From positions 6,138,001-6,202,000 of the forward strand of contig NC_003281.10 of the NCBI RefSeq assembly GCF_000002985.6: 64,000 nucleotides of DNA, in the 5' to 3' direction. The position numbers and the translations under genes were made by a program. The notes beneath the pieces were generated by a model. It was not told where the DNA came from. It saw only the letters and a list, made by a program, of their open reading frames with translations, and did no database searches. The stretch is from Caenorhabditis elegans. Taxonomy: Eukaryota; Nematoda; Chromadorea; Rhabditida; Rhabditidae. Positions 21,879-34,771 of this stretch are shown piece after piece. The stretch's first letter is position 1, and each line of letters opens with the position of its first letter.

Positions 21879-24800
21879 ATGGGTGGATTTTCGATATTTT
21901 CGCGAAACACGAAGCCCATTTACGCAAAAGTGAGCACAATGGATGCTGATTTGGAGAAGATTGTAATTGAGAAAACATGGACAGGAAGACATTTATTTGA
22001 AGCAGTTTGTCGAATTATTGGATTACGGGAAACTTGGTATTTTGGACTACAGTTCACAAATAAAAAGAATATTCCATGTTGGTTACAGAATGATAAAACT
22101 GTGAGTTTTTGTTGAATACATTTTTGGGGATACGGTATTTCCAACAATAAAACCAAATTCTAATTATCAAATTAAAATATTTTGGGAAAAATAATTTCTC
22201 TGAAAATAATTAATTTTTGAAATTTTCCAGATCTGTGGCCAAGACATCCAAAAAGACACATCTGATGGAACTTTTAATTTCTTATTTCTTGTCAAATTCT
22301 ATCCAGAAGACGTGGAACCTGAGATTATTCTAGATGCCACTAGACATTTGTTCTTTTTACAAATACGAGAAGCAATACTTTCAATGAATCTATATTGTTC
22401 ACCTGAAGCAAGTGTTTTATTGGCCAGTTTTGCAGTTCAAGCAATGGTAAGATTTTTGTATTTTAACTGGGTTTTACAAAATATGAAAATGCCATTTAAA
22501 TTCCTTTATTGAACTTTTAAAAGATCGTCAGTTGAGAAAGTGTTTAAAATCACTCATAAAATTTTTAATATATTTCTGAAAAATTGAGAATTACAATATC
22601 GAAATTTACCAAAACTTTTGCTGTAAAATTTTGAAAATCTAAAATTTTCAGAAAGGATATTTGAAGAGTATTTGAAAATCCCATTTTCTTCCAGAAAAAT
22701 TGGCAAAACATTTTCAAGTGCCTGAAAATGTTTCTGAAAAACTATCTATATACACTTTATTCAAAATCTAGTAAAAACGAATTAATTTTCAGCATGGCGA
22801 CTGTACAGAAGAAGTTGGTCCAATTGATCTTGACAAGCATTTACCAAAAAGTGTGATTGATCAATATGATATGAGTGCTGATATGTGGAGAGATCGAATA
22901 AAACGATGGTGGTCACGGAATGCAGGACAATCAAGAGAAGAAGCTGAACTTGAGTATTTGAGAGTTGCACAGGATTTGGAGATGTATGGAATATTATATT
23001 ATCCTATTTGTGTAAGTTATTTGAGAGATTCTGTTTGAACGGTTGTGGACATTTGAATTTGAGATACATAATTTTATTTATTTTCAGAATAACAAAGAAA
23101 CTGACTTACATCTTGGTATATCCGCTCAAGGGTTGGGAATCTATAAGGGAGTGAATCGAATAACACCTCGGCCGTTTTTTAGTTGGAGTGAGATTAAGAA
23201 TATTCAATTTAAGAATCGAAAGGTAATTTTTTTAAAATTTTCTTTTCACGATTTCCATTGTACGTTCAGTTTCACATGAAAACCGTCGACAAATCCACAA
23301 TATCATTTCGATCACGAGAGACATCAATTGATTCTTCAATATTGGATCTTTGCATTGGAACACACAATTTGTATTTAAGGAGGAGGCAGCCAGACACGTT
23401 AGAGGTATGTGTCTTTTATAGTAGGGCAACTTGAAAATTTCTATTCAGTTTTCTACGAAATGATAACTGTATATTTCAGGTTCAACAAATGAGATCACAA
23501 GCAAAAGAAGACAAGCAACGTCGAGCAGCAGAACAAGCAAAAGTTGCATTGGAACGAAAAGAGAGGCAGCAAATGGAAAAAGAATATAAGGAAATGAAAC
23601 AAAAAGTTGAAGTGATGACTTTGGAATTAATGAAAGCTCAAGAAAATATACGAAAGGCAGAAGAAGCGAATGATCAATTAGCAGAGAAGGCACGACACAG
23701 TGAACATGAAACTTTGATGTTGTACAAGCAAAAAAGTGAAGTTGAAGCTGAATGTAATCGATTAAGTATGAATAATATGAAGGTAAAAAATCAAATTAAT
23801 TATGAAATTAAAGTTTAATTTTCAGTCCGAAGAAGCTCTGTTGAGAATGGAACGAAAAGCTCGGGAAGCTGAGATTTTGGCAAAGCAGATGTCAATGTCA
23901 CTAGCAGATGTAAGCCTTGACGCGAATCGGAAAATGACACAGTATTCGAGTCAGTCTGCGTTGATTATTGATCCGGTAAGTTAATGGAAAATCTTCCCAT
24001 TTTGAGTAAATCTTGACAAAACCGTAATGGGATTGATAGAGGATATACTCGATTAATACGGTTTAGAAACTTTCAGAATTGGCATCAACAAGTATCTGGT
24101 CATCAATCAGGTCATCCTGGTATGCCATCAACAGGATCATTTCATCAACTGCAATCACTTGACAGTTAGTTTTTTTAAAGGCACAATAAAAAAGTCTATT
24201 CCAAAATAGTATAGAAGTATAATATCTATAGCAACTTTTGCATGATAATTTTGGCAATGGGCGTAAAACTATGTTTAAAAGTTAAGAATAAAAGTTTGCC
24301 GAGTCAAAAAAGTCTAGATCACATAATAAAAACCGACCCCCTAATCAGTTTATCGAATTTTTTTTTGATTATGTAACTTCAACATTTTCTCACAGCCAGG
24401 TATTTGCAAAGTTGCCTCAAAAAAGAGAACACTAAAAAATATTTTGGTAATGATATTATAAATTCAAGATCTTCAAATGAGAATGTGTCTAGTTGTAAAC
24501 TAATTTATTGTTTGTAATGCCAATTTGGGAATGAAATCGCAAGCCAAGTTGCTACTGTTTTTGACCAATCCACGTCTTGTTAGAAATAAGAAATAAGAAA
24601 AATATGATTATATTTATACGGAAACAACATTTTCAGCACACACTCATCCTCAACAAATGATGTCTCGAAGTCTGAATATGCCATCATCTGCATTTTCCTC
24701 CCCAATTCCTTCAAATCAACCACTTTCTCATCAACAACCACAACAAATGTCTCAAAATACTCAAGCTCATCAACAACAAACTCAAGTTCAAAATCAGAAT

Positions 24801-26343
24801 CAACCGCCATATTACGGAGGATCTGGTATGATTATTCCACCACCCGATCCTTCAATTAGTCAGATTTTCGAGCAACAGACTACTCTGATGGAGTTGGAAA
24901 AATCAAGGTTAGTTTGGTAATTAAAAAAAAAGGATAACTGAATTATATGCTAGCAGAGTTGAGCAATGGAGGTACAATCCTAATAGAGAATAGTATGTGA
25001 CATTAGAAATTTTTTCAGGTCAGAATACGAAACACGAGCGCGAATCTTCAAGGAGCACCTGGAAGAATTACGTGGCGATATTGACGGCCTGAAACGAGAC
25101 GGTAATGTACAAAATGGGCAGCATCGAGAGCATGATGCGGTTCATGCACAAAATGTGGCACACGGTTTTGATAAGTTCACGACGATGAGAATGGTAAGTA
25201 GATAATTTAGCAAGTTCTGTTAGCATGCTACCGTTCTGAACGGTTACTAAGCTGATCTCATGATCAGAAGGTCAAAAGTTCAAAAAGTTATTAAATCTCT
25301 TTTTCATCCTATTCTATTATATGTTAAGCTTCTAATTTATTAAAATTTCGCGCGTTTGGCATTTGTAAGTTTGACGCTTAACTTCGGAATATCTCCAGAA
25401 AAAATCAAAAAGCGCAAGCTCAATTGGCTCATCGGGTTCCTCCGATTCCTTGGAGCTCAATACTGTCGCTAGACATGTGGCGGGACGAGGGATTCCACGT
25501 GTCTCTACAGTATCCACTACGAGCTCGTCAAGTATTCTGAGCCACGTCATGATGCTGCATAGACAGCAGTCTTATGATTTGGGAAACACTGAATGGCAGG
25601 AAGCTGACATTTGAATATAGTGAGAAAATAGTGCCAGAGTTTGATTGTTGTGTGGTAGAGCGTGTTTGCATATTGACTAATTTTCCAATTATTGTTTTCT
25701 AACACTTGTTGATTGGTATTTTTGTTAGAGTTGAAAATAAACATTCATGGTTCAAGCGCTCTATGAATAAATTCAATAATATGCACACTGTAATTGTTTT
25801 TTTTTGACTTAAAATTTAAAAATCAGGAATCGCAACAATGAACGCAGCGCGAAAAATATTTCTTAGAGCGCAATCGTTACGTCGGGTACTGACACGAGAT
25901 TATTTTTTCCGCTACAGTATCCAATAGTAGACGTTCCATCGTTTATTTGGAAATTCTTTTTCTTGAGTTTTTATGTTTTTGTAGTAAACCTATTCAGGGA
26001 AAATAAGATTTTCACAACAAAAACTCGAAAAATTTTTAAAAATAGAAAGAAACAAGAAAAAGCAAAACCCAGGGTACGGTATCTGAAAAGTTTCGCTCGC
26101 GCTAAGACTTTATTAATTTTATTAATTGATTCAAAAAATCACACATTTTTTAGTGAAACTATATCTTTGAATTTCACAAACCTGTCCGTCGGTGTATTTT
26201 GTTGTGATTTTTCAAATTTTGAAATGAACATTAGTGTGGTATTGATTGATTATTCTTCTCATTTTCCAATTATAATTTTCTTATAATTTCAGAGTATGCG
26301 AGGAACTCCACGACAACGAGCACAAGCTTTTGATGGAATGTGA
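21879..26343 (+). CDS. nfm-1: NFM-1, merlin (NF2) / ERM-like FERM protein
   Basis: Eleven exons keep phase: 21879-22100, 22231-22446, 22793-23011, 23088-23222, 23270-23404, 23480-23782, 23826-23975, 24077-24164, 24637-24907, 25019-25193, 26293-26343. They give 654 aa. Residues about 18-320 form the FERM domain (DKHLPKSVIDQYDMSADMW is typical of the F2 lobe, LGISAQGLGIYKG of F3). A long charged coiled coil follows (exons 6-7, QRRAAEQAKVALERKERQQM), then a Gln/His/Pro-rich linker, then a C-terminal region ending RQRAQAFDGM. Merlin links membrane proteins to cortical actin and Hippo-type signalling. A second in-phase last exon at 25399-25614 would give about 709 aa with a Ser-rich tail instead. 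The downstream cyclotransferase-like gene starts about 300 bp after the stop on the same strand. Confidence 0.96.
25399..25614 (+). CDS. nfm-1: Alternative terminal exon of nfm-1
   Basis: It opens after a good acceptor (ATCTCCAG), is in phase with the exon ending at 25193, and encodes 71 residues before TGA. The peptide is Ser-rich (SSIGSSGSSDSLEL) and ends NTEWQEADI. It replaces the short last exon at 26293, which ends FDGM. In merlin the C-terminal tail decides intramolecular closure, so the two isoforms may differ in regulation (inference). Confidence 0.75.
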   Translation, partial: KKSKSASSIGSSGSSDSLELNTVARHVAGRGIPRVSTVSTTSSSSILSHVMMLHRQQSYDLGNTEWQEADI

Positions 26344-26651
26344 TAAGAAACTTTATGGCCATTTATGAACCGATTTTCCTTTTTTTTCTTCAGTTTTTCC
26401 CCATCCCGATAAGAGATAACCCCATTTTGTGCTCATTCAGTTTATTGATTTTTCCACACCCTTTTGCCATTTTTCAATCAATAATCTTTCGTGGCAAGAC
26501 AAAAACGCGTATTTTTCTTCTTTTTTCCGAAAGGCATATTGTGTAAATATACATATCGAATGATTGATGAATACAGATTTTTTTTAAATGTTTTTTTATT
26601 AACTTAAAATAATGAAAAAATCTGTAATTTATTAATTCATTTCCAGCAAAA
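26344..26651 (+). promoter_or_regulatory. Possible operon-type intercistronic region (nfm-1 to cyclotransferase gene)
   Basis: The stop of nfm-1 and the next ATG on the same strand are 308 bp apart. An acceptor TTTCCAG ends at 26646, five bases before the ATG, and U-rich sequence precedes it. This spacing fits a C. elegans operon processed by SL2 trans-splicing, though it is somewhat long. No promoter element is evident. Confidence 0.4.
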
Positions 26652-29600
26652 ATGGGCGAAAAATTCAAGGTTTTCGTGTATGGAACCCTGAAAACAGGAG
26701 AGCCAAACTACAAGGTTCTGTCAGAAACTGACGGAGAATATCGGTAAGTTCGGGAGTACTGAAGAATTTTGAGTGTCAAATGTGATGCATTACTTCTTTC
26801 AGATTCATCTCATCTGGAACTACAGTGGAAAAGTTCCCATTGGTAGTTGGAACCAAATATAACATTCCATTTTTGCTTGATGATGCTGGGAATGGAAATG
26901 TGAGTTTTACAACCTGAAGTTTATTTAAACCGACGTACTTTGAAGCATATTGACAAGTAATTAAAAAAAAAGAACGAGAACGGAATCAGCTTTGGCAGGG
27001 AAACAAAGATGAATAAGGAAATTTTAAAGAAAGAAACAGAAAAATGATTATGCGCACGGTTTAAAGGGAGTATAAATGCCAAAAACTTGTTTAGATCCGA
27101 AATTTTTTTGGTATTCAAAATCTTTGAAATTTTTTTCTTTCCTTGAATCCGGGGACTGTGACAGGGGGAAACTAAAAATTGTAGGGGATGGGGATACTAA
27201 CTAATATGAAAAAAAAAACAAACAATAATGTACATTATACCAGAAAAAAGGATATACATTGAGGATTGAAGAAAGGGGAATTCAAGAATCATTCTCCACA
27301 CATTTCCGCTTTTTCATAGTATTTATTTGCGAGCTTTCCATTCATTGCTTCCATTGCTGCTTCAGCAGCTTCATTGAATAGACCATATGCTCGTTCGAAG
27401 TCTTGATTCAGGCCATAACCTCCCTCTTTGTACATTTCAGCCATTTTGGCTAGAATCTCGTGACGAGTCAGTGGAGCAAATGAGGAGAATGTCGTTTTTC
27501 CACAATCAGAGTCAAGTTCTTCTTCTTCTTGGAATCCAACGACGCGTTGATACCTACAAAATTTAGAATATTTCTCAAGTTTATAGAAAAAATGTTAAGG
27601 AACAAAATCATCCAAGAAGTCCAGAATAAAAATCGCAAATAGGTCATATATGATTTTCTTTTTGAAAAATACAACAAGTAGATTTAGTTTTTTCTGAACA
27701 TATTTTTTGAAGGTTCCTAGTTTTTCTGGTTTTTCACAATTTTTCTTATAAAAAATGAATCAGAGACGGGTACTTCTATTCGAATTTTAAAAAATTTTCG
27801 ATTAAAAAATTTCAATTTCAATTTCCAAATTTCCTAAATGTTCAAAAATTCAAATTTCAAAAAATCGAAAATCTTCGTTTTTTGATTTTTTTTTTCGTAA
27901 ATTGAAATTTTTATTTAGAAGAAAAAAAATTTCCATCGAAACAAACAAAGTTTGATGAAATTTCAAATCTGTTAATTACATTCTAAATCTTTTTTTTCGA
28001 TTTTCAATTTTCCGGCTATTCGAAAAAATTTTCAATTAAAAAAAATTAGAAGCTATAGCATCAAACATTTTAGCTTTTTTAGGTTTCTTAAAAGTATTCT
28101 CTATAAAGTCGGGTTACTGTATCTTCACTAGAATCTCATAAATTTCTTACCAATCAATCGATTTCTTATAATCCGTTCTTCGATTCGGTCCGAGATGCTG
28201 ACCAGTTTCATAAGCGTGTGCCATGTACAGCATTGCACCCTTATCACCCATCTCTGCAGCAATTTCCATCAGATCGGAGCCGAACTCTTCTAGGTCTGAA
28301 AATTTTTGAATTTTGATAAAATACGGGATGCTGAGAACACTAGGATTGAATCTTTCAAAAAAGGAAACAACACGAAAGGTTAAATTGGGAAATCACAAAA
28401 TAATTTTTAAAAAGCACACACGAGAAAACTTGATTCTTACCACAAGGTTTTTGTCCTTTATCAGCTGAAAAGTTGGAATTTCAGATTTAAAAGAGAAAAA
28501 TTAACAAAAAAAGCTCACCTCGAATTCCATTTTCCTGTTCTCCAAACCCATTAGGAAACAGATCATCAACGGTGACTTCTTTCAACAATTCATGTGGTAA
28601 TCCGAGAACAATATGAGCCGATGTTAGCACAGCCTCAAGGATTCCACACTTCCGAGCGATATCCAAATGGAAAATTGCAGACTGCTTGTCGTATTTGATT
28701 GGTACACGAGCGTCATTTTCACTTCCCTCAAGCATTTCCTTATGTTCTGAATCAACTTCTACGAACCGCCCGAGCTCATGATATCGTGAGAGATCAATAT
28801 GAATCTGACCGAGGACAGAGAACTGATGCCCGGTGACTTGTGGTACGTCTTCATCATTTTCCAGGTTAGCAGCCATTTGTTGAAGTTGAAGTGATAGAAT
28901 GTTTGCTGGAACTGATTGTTTTCGAAGAACCTTCCAGAATTCATCCTTTTCAGTGTCTCTGGTTTGTCTAGAACTATTCATAGAATATGTCCCAACAGAA
29001 CTTCTGAAGCTATCATGTCTCTGACGAAGTGAGTTTAAATCTACAAATCCGCATTTTCTAGGACGAGATGCTGATTCATCGCCAGAAGATCTCGTTGAAA
29101 TGCTCATTCTACTACGTCGACTTTTCTGACTATTTCCACTTTTTTCACTTCTTGGATAGTCTTCTTCTTCGTCCTCTTCATCTTCGGAGCAAGGCTCACA
29201 GAGTTGCTCAACAACTGGAATACACTCAGGACATACACAGTCTTCGTTGTGACTCTGAAAAATATAAAAATAGAATACGTTAGAACTTTTTTAAATGTTT
29301 CTTTCACCTTTGCTGACAAATCGGTTGACGATTGATTCAACGTCTTCCTTTTTCTCAATTGATCCATCGAAATACCATGCTCGACATGTACACATTCACT
29401 TGAAATTCGATTTCTTCTTGCTTCGAACACAGTTGGAGGAACTATGCATGACTTTTTCTGCTTTGCAGCTACTTCCATCGCAACTTCGGTAGCCTCGATT
29501 TCAGGTGGCGAAAGTTCGAAATTTGATAGATCCATTGTCTCACAAATATCGTTACATCTGTGTGAATGGAAGAAAAGAGCCATTCCACGAGTTCCGAGGT

Positions 29601-32600
29601 TTCCATCTCCATAATCAGTTCCCACAACTGTATGAATCTGAGGATCTGTGTAAAGATCACCAACTCCTTGAATATCGACAACCATCATTTGATGACCAGA
29701 ACGTTCGAAGGTGAAGTGAGAAAATGCTTGTGGTGTAAGACGAGCTGCATTTGATACAAATCCTGAGTTTGAATTGTATTTTATATATTTTCCCTCGATG
29801 AAATGCTCCAAATGATAGAGTGGAGAACCTTTTACATCAATCATCTCAATGACACACATTTGAACAATATCAATTTTCTTCGGTGGATTATACCGATTAT
29901 ATTCTTCAGCCCATAATTTGGCATCCATCTGAAGTCTGACATCATCGAAAAGAACTCTACGATCGACTTGACAAATGTATCTTTTTGCGACATAGTTGCT
30001 GCTCCAATCTTGACTTGTTCCGTGCTTGGAGCACTTTTTGAGTCGGTAGCATTCTCGCATGGCTCCACGTGCAAAACTGTCCGGATGAAGTCTCACATCG
30101 ACTATATCCTCTGTCCATTGCTTTCTGATTGCAGAATACCTATATCGTTTAGCTCGTTGTACTGGATACTCGTGGATGTTGAACTCATCCCATGGATCTA
30201 TATAGTTTGTTCTTGCTCGGCGAGCAGCCTTGCGCCATGTCTCCATAAGTTTTCTAACGTGGAGAGGATCCATACGAGGCTTCTCGATAACGACATCATT
30301 CTGTTCAATGAACACTTCATCTGCGTAGTCGTCGGTTATCCGAACCATTTTTGACGCATTGAGCGAGAATGTCCGAGCCGAGGCCTTGAAAGTAAAAATT
30401 GTAGTTTGTTTAATTGAATTTTAATTAAATAAATTTAATTTTGTTAAAGAATTGTTTTCAAAAATCCCACCTCCAATCCTGGTGAGTTAGTTGGACTATT
30501 GTCGCTCTCATTTGTTGTGTCGATCGTCATTTTGCCCAGTTTGACTACTGAAACAACTATTTTGTAAATAATTAATCCAAATTTTTTCAGAACATTGAAG
30601 GAGAAATGTATGAAGTTTGCGAGAAGAAATTGAAGGTGCTCGATGAGTTGGAAGCCTACCCAACATTGTACGATAGAAAGAAAGTTGAGGTAAGTCAGAT
30701 AAAAAAGGTTCTGTTTGATTTCCTACTGTAGATGTTTTTATTCTTAAAAAACGATATTACCTAGTTGCGAAAAAGATTTAAAGTGTAAAATCTATGAAAT
30801 TGGGAAAAACTGGACGTGGAGAACTACCGTACTTTTTAAAGGCGCACTCTCTTGTTTGCGCTGAAATTTTTTGGTCGCGTTGAGACCAGGTATCGTATCA
30901 GAACTCAAGGCAAGTCAAAGGTCTTGTTTTCTATGTCAGGCCCAGACACTACTCATCTAATCACACCCAACAAAAAACGAGCATGAATTAAAGCGACAAC
31001 GGGGGGAGAACGTGTCGAATGAAAGAATACTTGAAAGCAGATGATAGAGAAAAGAGAAGCAAACAAACATATAAACAGTTTGATTTCTGTTCCATCGAGA
31101 TGCGTCACGTGCTGGTCAGCTGAGAGCTTTTTATGGAAATTTTTGGATGTAATAACAATATGTTTATTATGCATTCGTAAAAAATGGATCCAAAAGTAAA
31201 TTTGATCTCAGTGAAAAGAAATCGATTTTTAAAAATAACATTCTGAAACGACCATTAGAAGTAATAATTGAAAATTATTAAAGGTTTTCCAATTATTTTC
31301 TGAATATTTGTTTCTGATAATTGATAATTGAGATTTATGAAATTCGTATTCACTTTTAGAACAATTTTAAGATTCAAACTGCAGAAGTTTTCTATTTCGA
31401 GCATTTTTAGGTTTTTAGTCTATAATCCAGTGATTTGTGTGTAGAGAAGAGTTGGGTAAATAGAGAATTACGAGGATCGAGAACCAGATTCGGAAGATAT
31501 TATCTTTTTCAATGGAAAACATACGATTTTGGATTAAAGTCCGTAAATTGTGTTTTATAAATCATTTTTATAAATGAGATTATGCATTTTGAAAAGAAAC
31601 AAAAACTATTTCATATTTTGTAAGTATTGTAGGCATTTAGAGGTATCTTCAAAAGTTCTATAAAATTATTTTTTAAAAAATCTAAAATCCTCCCCGATAT
31701 CGGGCCCGATAGGAATAAATAGAGAAAGAAAAAAGCTCATAAATTATAATGGGTAATATTTTTTGAAGGAACATTCGAGAAACGTCGAGGAAAATTTTCA
31801 AGATCAAAGATTAAAAAATCAAAAGAACAAAAAATCGAAAATTACTTTCAATTTTAAGTTTTTCAGTTTTGCACGTTTTTGTACTTACAGTTAGACATTA
31901 AAGATAAAAATGATTTTTTGTGATTTGATAAAAAGGGCAGATGGTGAATAATATATCAATGAGAAACCAATCCTATTATTTTTAATGAACATAATAAATC
32001 ATCTGGTTGAGTAGATTCTTGGAATATAAAAATGAAATATTCTGATTTCCTTGAAACTTCAATCTGACCGAGCCGAATGTAATAGGTCAAATGTGACCAA
32101 TATCTCTCAGACATTTATCACTAGCACTTTAAAATAGAAACAGGAATCAGTAGACTCTCTGAAGTTGAAAAAAGACCGACGGAAAAACTGGGAGAAAACT
32201 ACGTGAAGAAATGGAAAATCGAGAAAGGCCTAGAGGCACCCAGAAGAATGGAGAAAGGAGAAGAAGGAGAGACAATGATGAAGAATGAGAGATTTAGAGA
32301 AACAGACAGAGTGTAAACCGAAAAGAGATGGGTGTGCACATTTGACTTGGATGGATGAATGGTTGGGACCACTTGGTGTTTTTTTTGGCTGAAAAATATA
32401 GAGGAAGTTAAAATAAAGTGTATATGAAGGAACCTATAATTATTGATTTAGGATATTTATGGAATAGATAATATGAATGAGCTCATTCAGACAGCGCGGG
32501 TTACTGTAGAAAGTAGACACGAAATTTTCAAAAAAAAATGTAAACGTCTTCGACCGTTTGTTTTATTTTTCATTGTTGAATCATAACAATACCAACTTAC

Positions 32601-33047
32601 AAAACATATCTGAAAATGGGGAATTTCTCATTCAAAAACATGAAAATTTCAGATCAAACTTCCGTCTGGCACTACTGAGACTGCGTTTATCTATCTGCTG
32701 AAAAGCTGGCGCCCAGATCTACTTTCCACGTCATCCGAAATGATGACCAACTACTCAAGCCTCGGAGCTCATGGTAGACCTTATGTGGACAGGTAAGAGA
32801 AAAATGTGCCTTTTAAAACTAGAGTTAAATTAAATATTTCTTTGAAAAACAAATTCCAGTGATTTATTGAAAAATTACGCGCACGACTGGAATTTTCAGA
32901 TACGTGCGCGCAAAAGAGATGCTTGACGATCTCGACGGCAGTTCGAACCTCTATCATGATATTTTGGGCGCTGAGAACCTGATCTACATCGAGTTGGCTC
33001 AGAGAAAAGCCGAGTTCGATTTGAAAAGTGGGGAAATTTACAAATAA
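26652..33047 (+). CDS. Gamma-glutamylamine cyclotransferase-like (AIG2/GGACT fold) protein
   Basis: Exons 26652-26743, 26803-26899, 30591-30689, 32653-32792 and 32900-33047 give about 191 aa. The N-terminus KFKVFVYGTLKTGEPNY is the family YGTL(K/R) substrate-loop motif. The catalytic acid region is KVLDELEAYPTLYDRKKVE, matching the LDxxEGYP(x)YxR pattern of AIG2/GGCT-like enzymes with Glu in the expected place. Such enzymes release 5-oxoproline from gamma-glutamyl amines or peptides; the substrate here is not known. Intron 2 (26900-30590) is 3.7 kb and holds the complete efk-1 gene on the opposite strand. The last exon can be read through to TAA at 33045-33047; an alternative splice to an exon from 33083 is possible, but its donor is poor in the best frame. 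Confidence 0.82.
27289..30530 (-). CDS. efk-1: EFK-1, eukaryotic elongation factor 2 kinase
   Basis: Six exons (30530-30471, 30384-29308, 29254-28519, 28464-28441, 28295-28151, 27553-27289) give 768 aa. The N-terminal basic amphipathic stretch (RKLMETWRKAARRARTNYID) is where calmodulin binds in this family. The alpha-kinase domain (about residues 90-320) includes VAKRYICQ with the ATP-binding lysine, MVVDIQGVGDLYTDPQIH and the Gly-rich GDGNLGTRGMALFFHSHRC with zinc-binding His/Cys. An acidic linker follows (SEDEEDEEEDYPRSEK), then C-terminal SEL1-like helical repeats (AMLYMAHAYETGQ, ILAKMAEMYKEGGYG). The kinase phosphorylates eEF2 and slows translation elongation under nutrient stress. The gene lies wholly in intron 2 of the oppositely oriented cyclotransferase-like gene. 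Confidence 0.97.
31000..32652. other. Intron 3 of the cyclotransferase-like gene, no other gene seen
   Basis: A nearly 2-kb intron (30690-32652) with AT-rich sequence and no supported exon on either strand. A repeat fragment related to the inverted-repeat element at 57741-57876 lies at about 30871-30900. Confidence 0.5.
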
Positions 33048-33801
33048 CTATTCAATGAACCTACATTTAATTTTTTTTGCAGCGAGAACCTAACCAACGA
33101 GAATGAAATGTACGAAGCAATGTGATCACCGAGTAACAGTTCCTCATCGTTATAATTTGAATAAATGAATAATAATCTGGGATTGAAAACACACATGCAA
33201 GATAACAAAGACGAGCACATTGGGAATGTATAAACGTTTATATGAAAAAGAAAAAAGGGAAACGAAAGAAAAAGACACCATGATTGAATCCGAAAGGGAA
33301 TTGGGCAAAGAGAATATGATAGAGCACTTGTATAAATAGCACAAGTAGAAAAAGAGCAAAGTGCTCATGGGGAAAACATTTTGAAACTTTCTTTCGTTGA
33401 AACCGTAACCGACGACACGCGAAACAGGCGGATTTGAGATTTTTGGCGTGACACCGAAAATAGGAGACGACCTTCGAAATGCATAAGATTTCGAAAAAAG
33501 ATACCAAAATTCGATTCACGTGAATTCTCAAACCACACCGTCCGCTGTCAACTACCCTATAAATTTCACGGGGTATTGTGGGTCGTTCAAGAATTGGTAG
33601 AGCAACAATAAAGAGTGAAGTGCGTTTAAGCACGAAATGATAAGAGAAATTTGGGACATAACAAGTTGATAGGGACGAAATTAATAATGTACTAAATTAT
33701 GAGAATACTAACCAAAAAAAGGATATTATAGAATAAAGAAAAACAATGAATAAGGAAATGGGAACACAGAAAACAGAAGAATAAGAAAATAGTTGGGCCT
33801 A
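33048..33801. other. Convergent 3' region, no gene
   Basis: Lies between facing stop codons of the cyclotransferase-like gene (+) and the CDV3-like gene (-). Minus-strand open frames at 33038-33633 are Phe/Ser-rich and show no domain; I do not accept them. Confidence 0.5.
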
Positions 33802-34771
33802 TTATTGATTTTTCCTCAAATGTGGAGGAACGTACGATCCAGCCTTGGCAGCTCCCGAAGATGCTGGAGCAGCAGCTGCAGGGGCTGGTGCTGGCTCGTT
33901 ACGCGCTGGAGCTGGATTGGCGGCGCTCATCATCTGAAACGTTGAATTTAGACATTTTCAAGAATAATAAAAATGATTTTTGATAGTTTTAAAACCTTGA
34001 AAACTTAGAGTAATTATTTTTCCTTGACACATACCTTGAGAGCTGCAAGAGCACTATCACGTCCACTTCCAGCAGTTGTCGGATACGATCTTGAAGACCC
34101 ACTTGAAGATGGGCCCGAACTTCCTGGCCAAGCTCCACCGGATCCAGCTTTTACCCAACCTCCTGGTGATTTGCTCTCCTCTTTCTTATTCTTCTCAATT
34201 TTGCTTGCATCCGCTAATGATGGGAAGGCAGCGTCACTACCCATATCCAGATTTGCAGCAGCAGCTCTTGGTCTGTACGGAGCTCCTGGTCTTCTCATTG
34301 CAGGTGGCTTGTAAGCGGCAGCCATTGCTTTGTCACTGATCGTCACAGCTTGTTCCGGCTCCTCCGTCGCTTTCTTTTCACTGCTAACTTGTCCCCAAGT
34401 CTTTGTCTCATGAACCTCGCGATCTTCTGGTTCTTCGTTATTTACTTGATCTTGTTCACTTTCAAGACCCATATCTTTGATTTTCAGACCATCTAGTCTG
34501 CAATAAATGAGATATTTAAATGAAATCGGAGCGAATAATCTACTAACCTTCCTTGACTTTCTCCGTATTCAATCCATTCACTTTCTTCGTTAGGATTCAC
34601 GGCCTTCTCCTCTTCTACCCGCTTTTCAGAAACATCCTCCGACTCTTGCTCATACTCCTCTTGACGCTTGGCTCTTCGTTCGAGTGCTTGACCGACTTCT
34701 TCGATTTTAACGGCGGACTTCTTTTTCTTGTCTTTCTTTTTAGCAAAGAAAGCGCTCAAATCGTCACTCAT
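33802..34771 (-). CDS. CDV3 homologue (carnitine deficiency-associated protein 3 family)
   Basis: Three exons (34771-34548, 34497-34035, 33933-33802) give 272 aa. The start was chosen because MSDDLSAFFAKKKDKKKKS matches the N-terminal (L)xxFFAKxxKKKKK of vertebrate CDV3. Further family blocks follow in order: EWIEYGESQGRLDGLKIKDM, a Trp-containing acidic stretch (ETKTWGQ), AAYKPPAMRRPGAPYRPR and SDAAFPSLADASKIEK. The rest is Gly/Ser/Pro/Ala-rich and likely disordered; the C-terminus SYVPPHLRKNQ is a short conserved-looking tail. CDV3's molecular function is not established. The gene is divergent from abcf-3 and may share regulatory DNA with it (34772-35404). Confidence 0.85.

Noticed and set aside
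29838-30354. Plus-strand frames antisense to efk-1 exon 2
   Set aside because: Shadow frames opposite a well-supported kinase exon.
33038-33633. Phe-rich minus-strand frames between the cyclotransferase-like and CDV3-like genes
   Set aside because: Composition reflects A-rich plus-strand 3' UTR sequence; no domain or start context.
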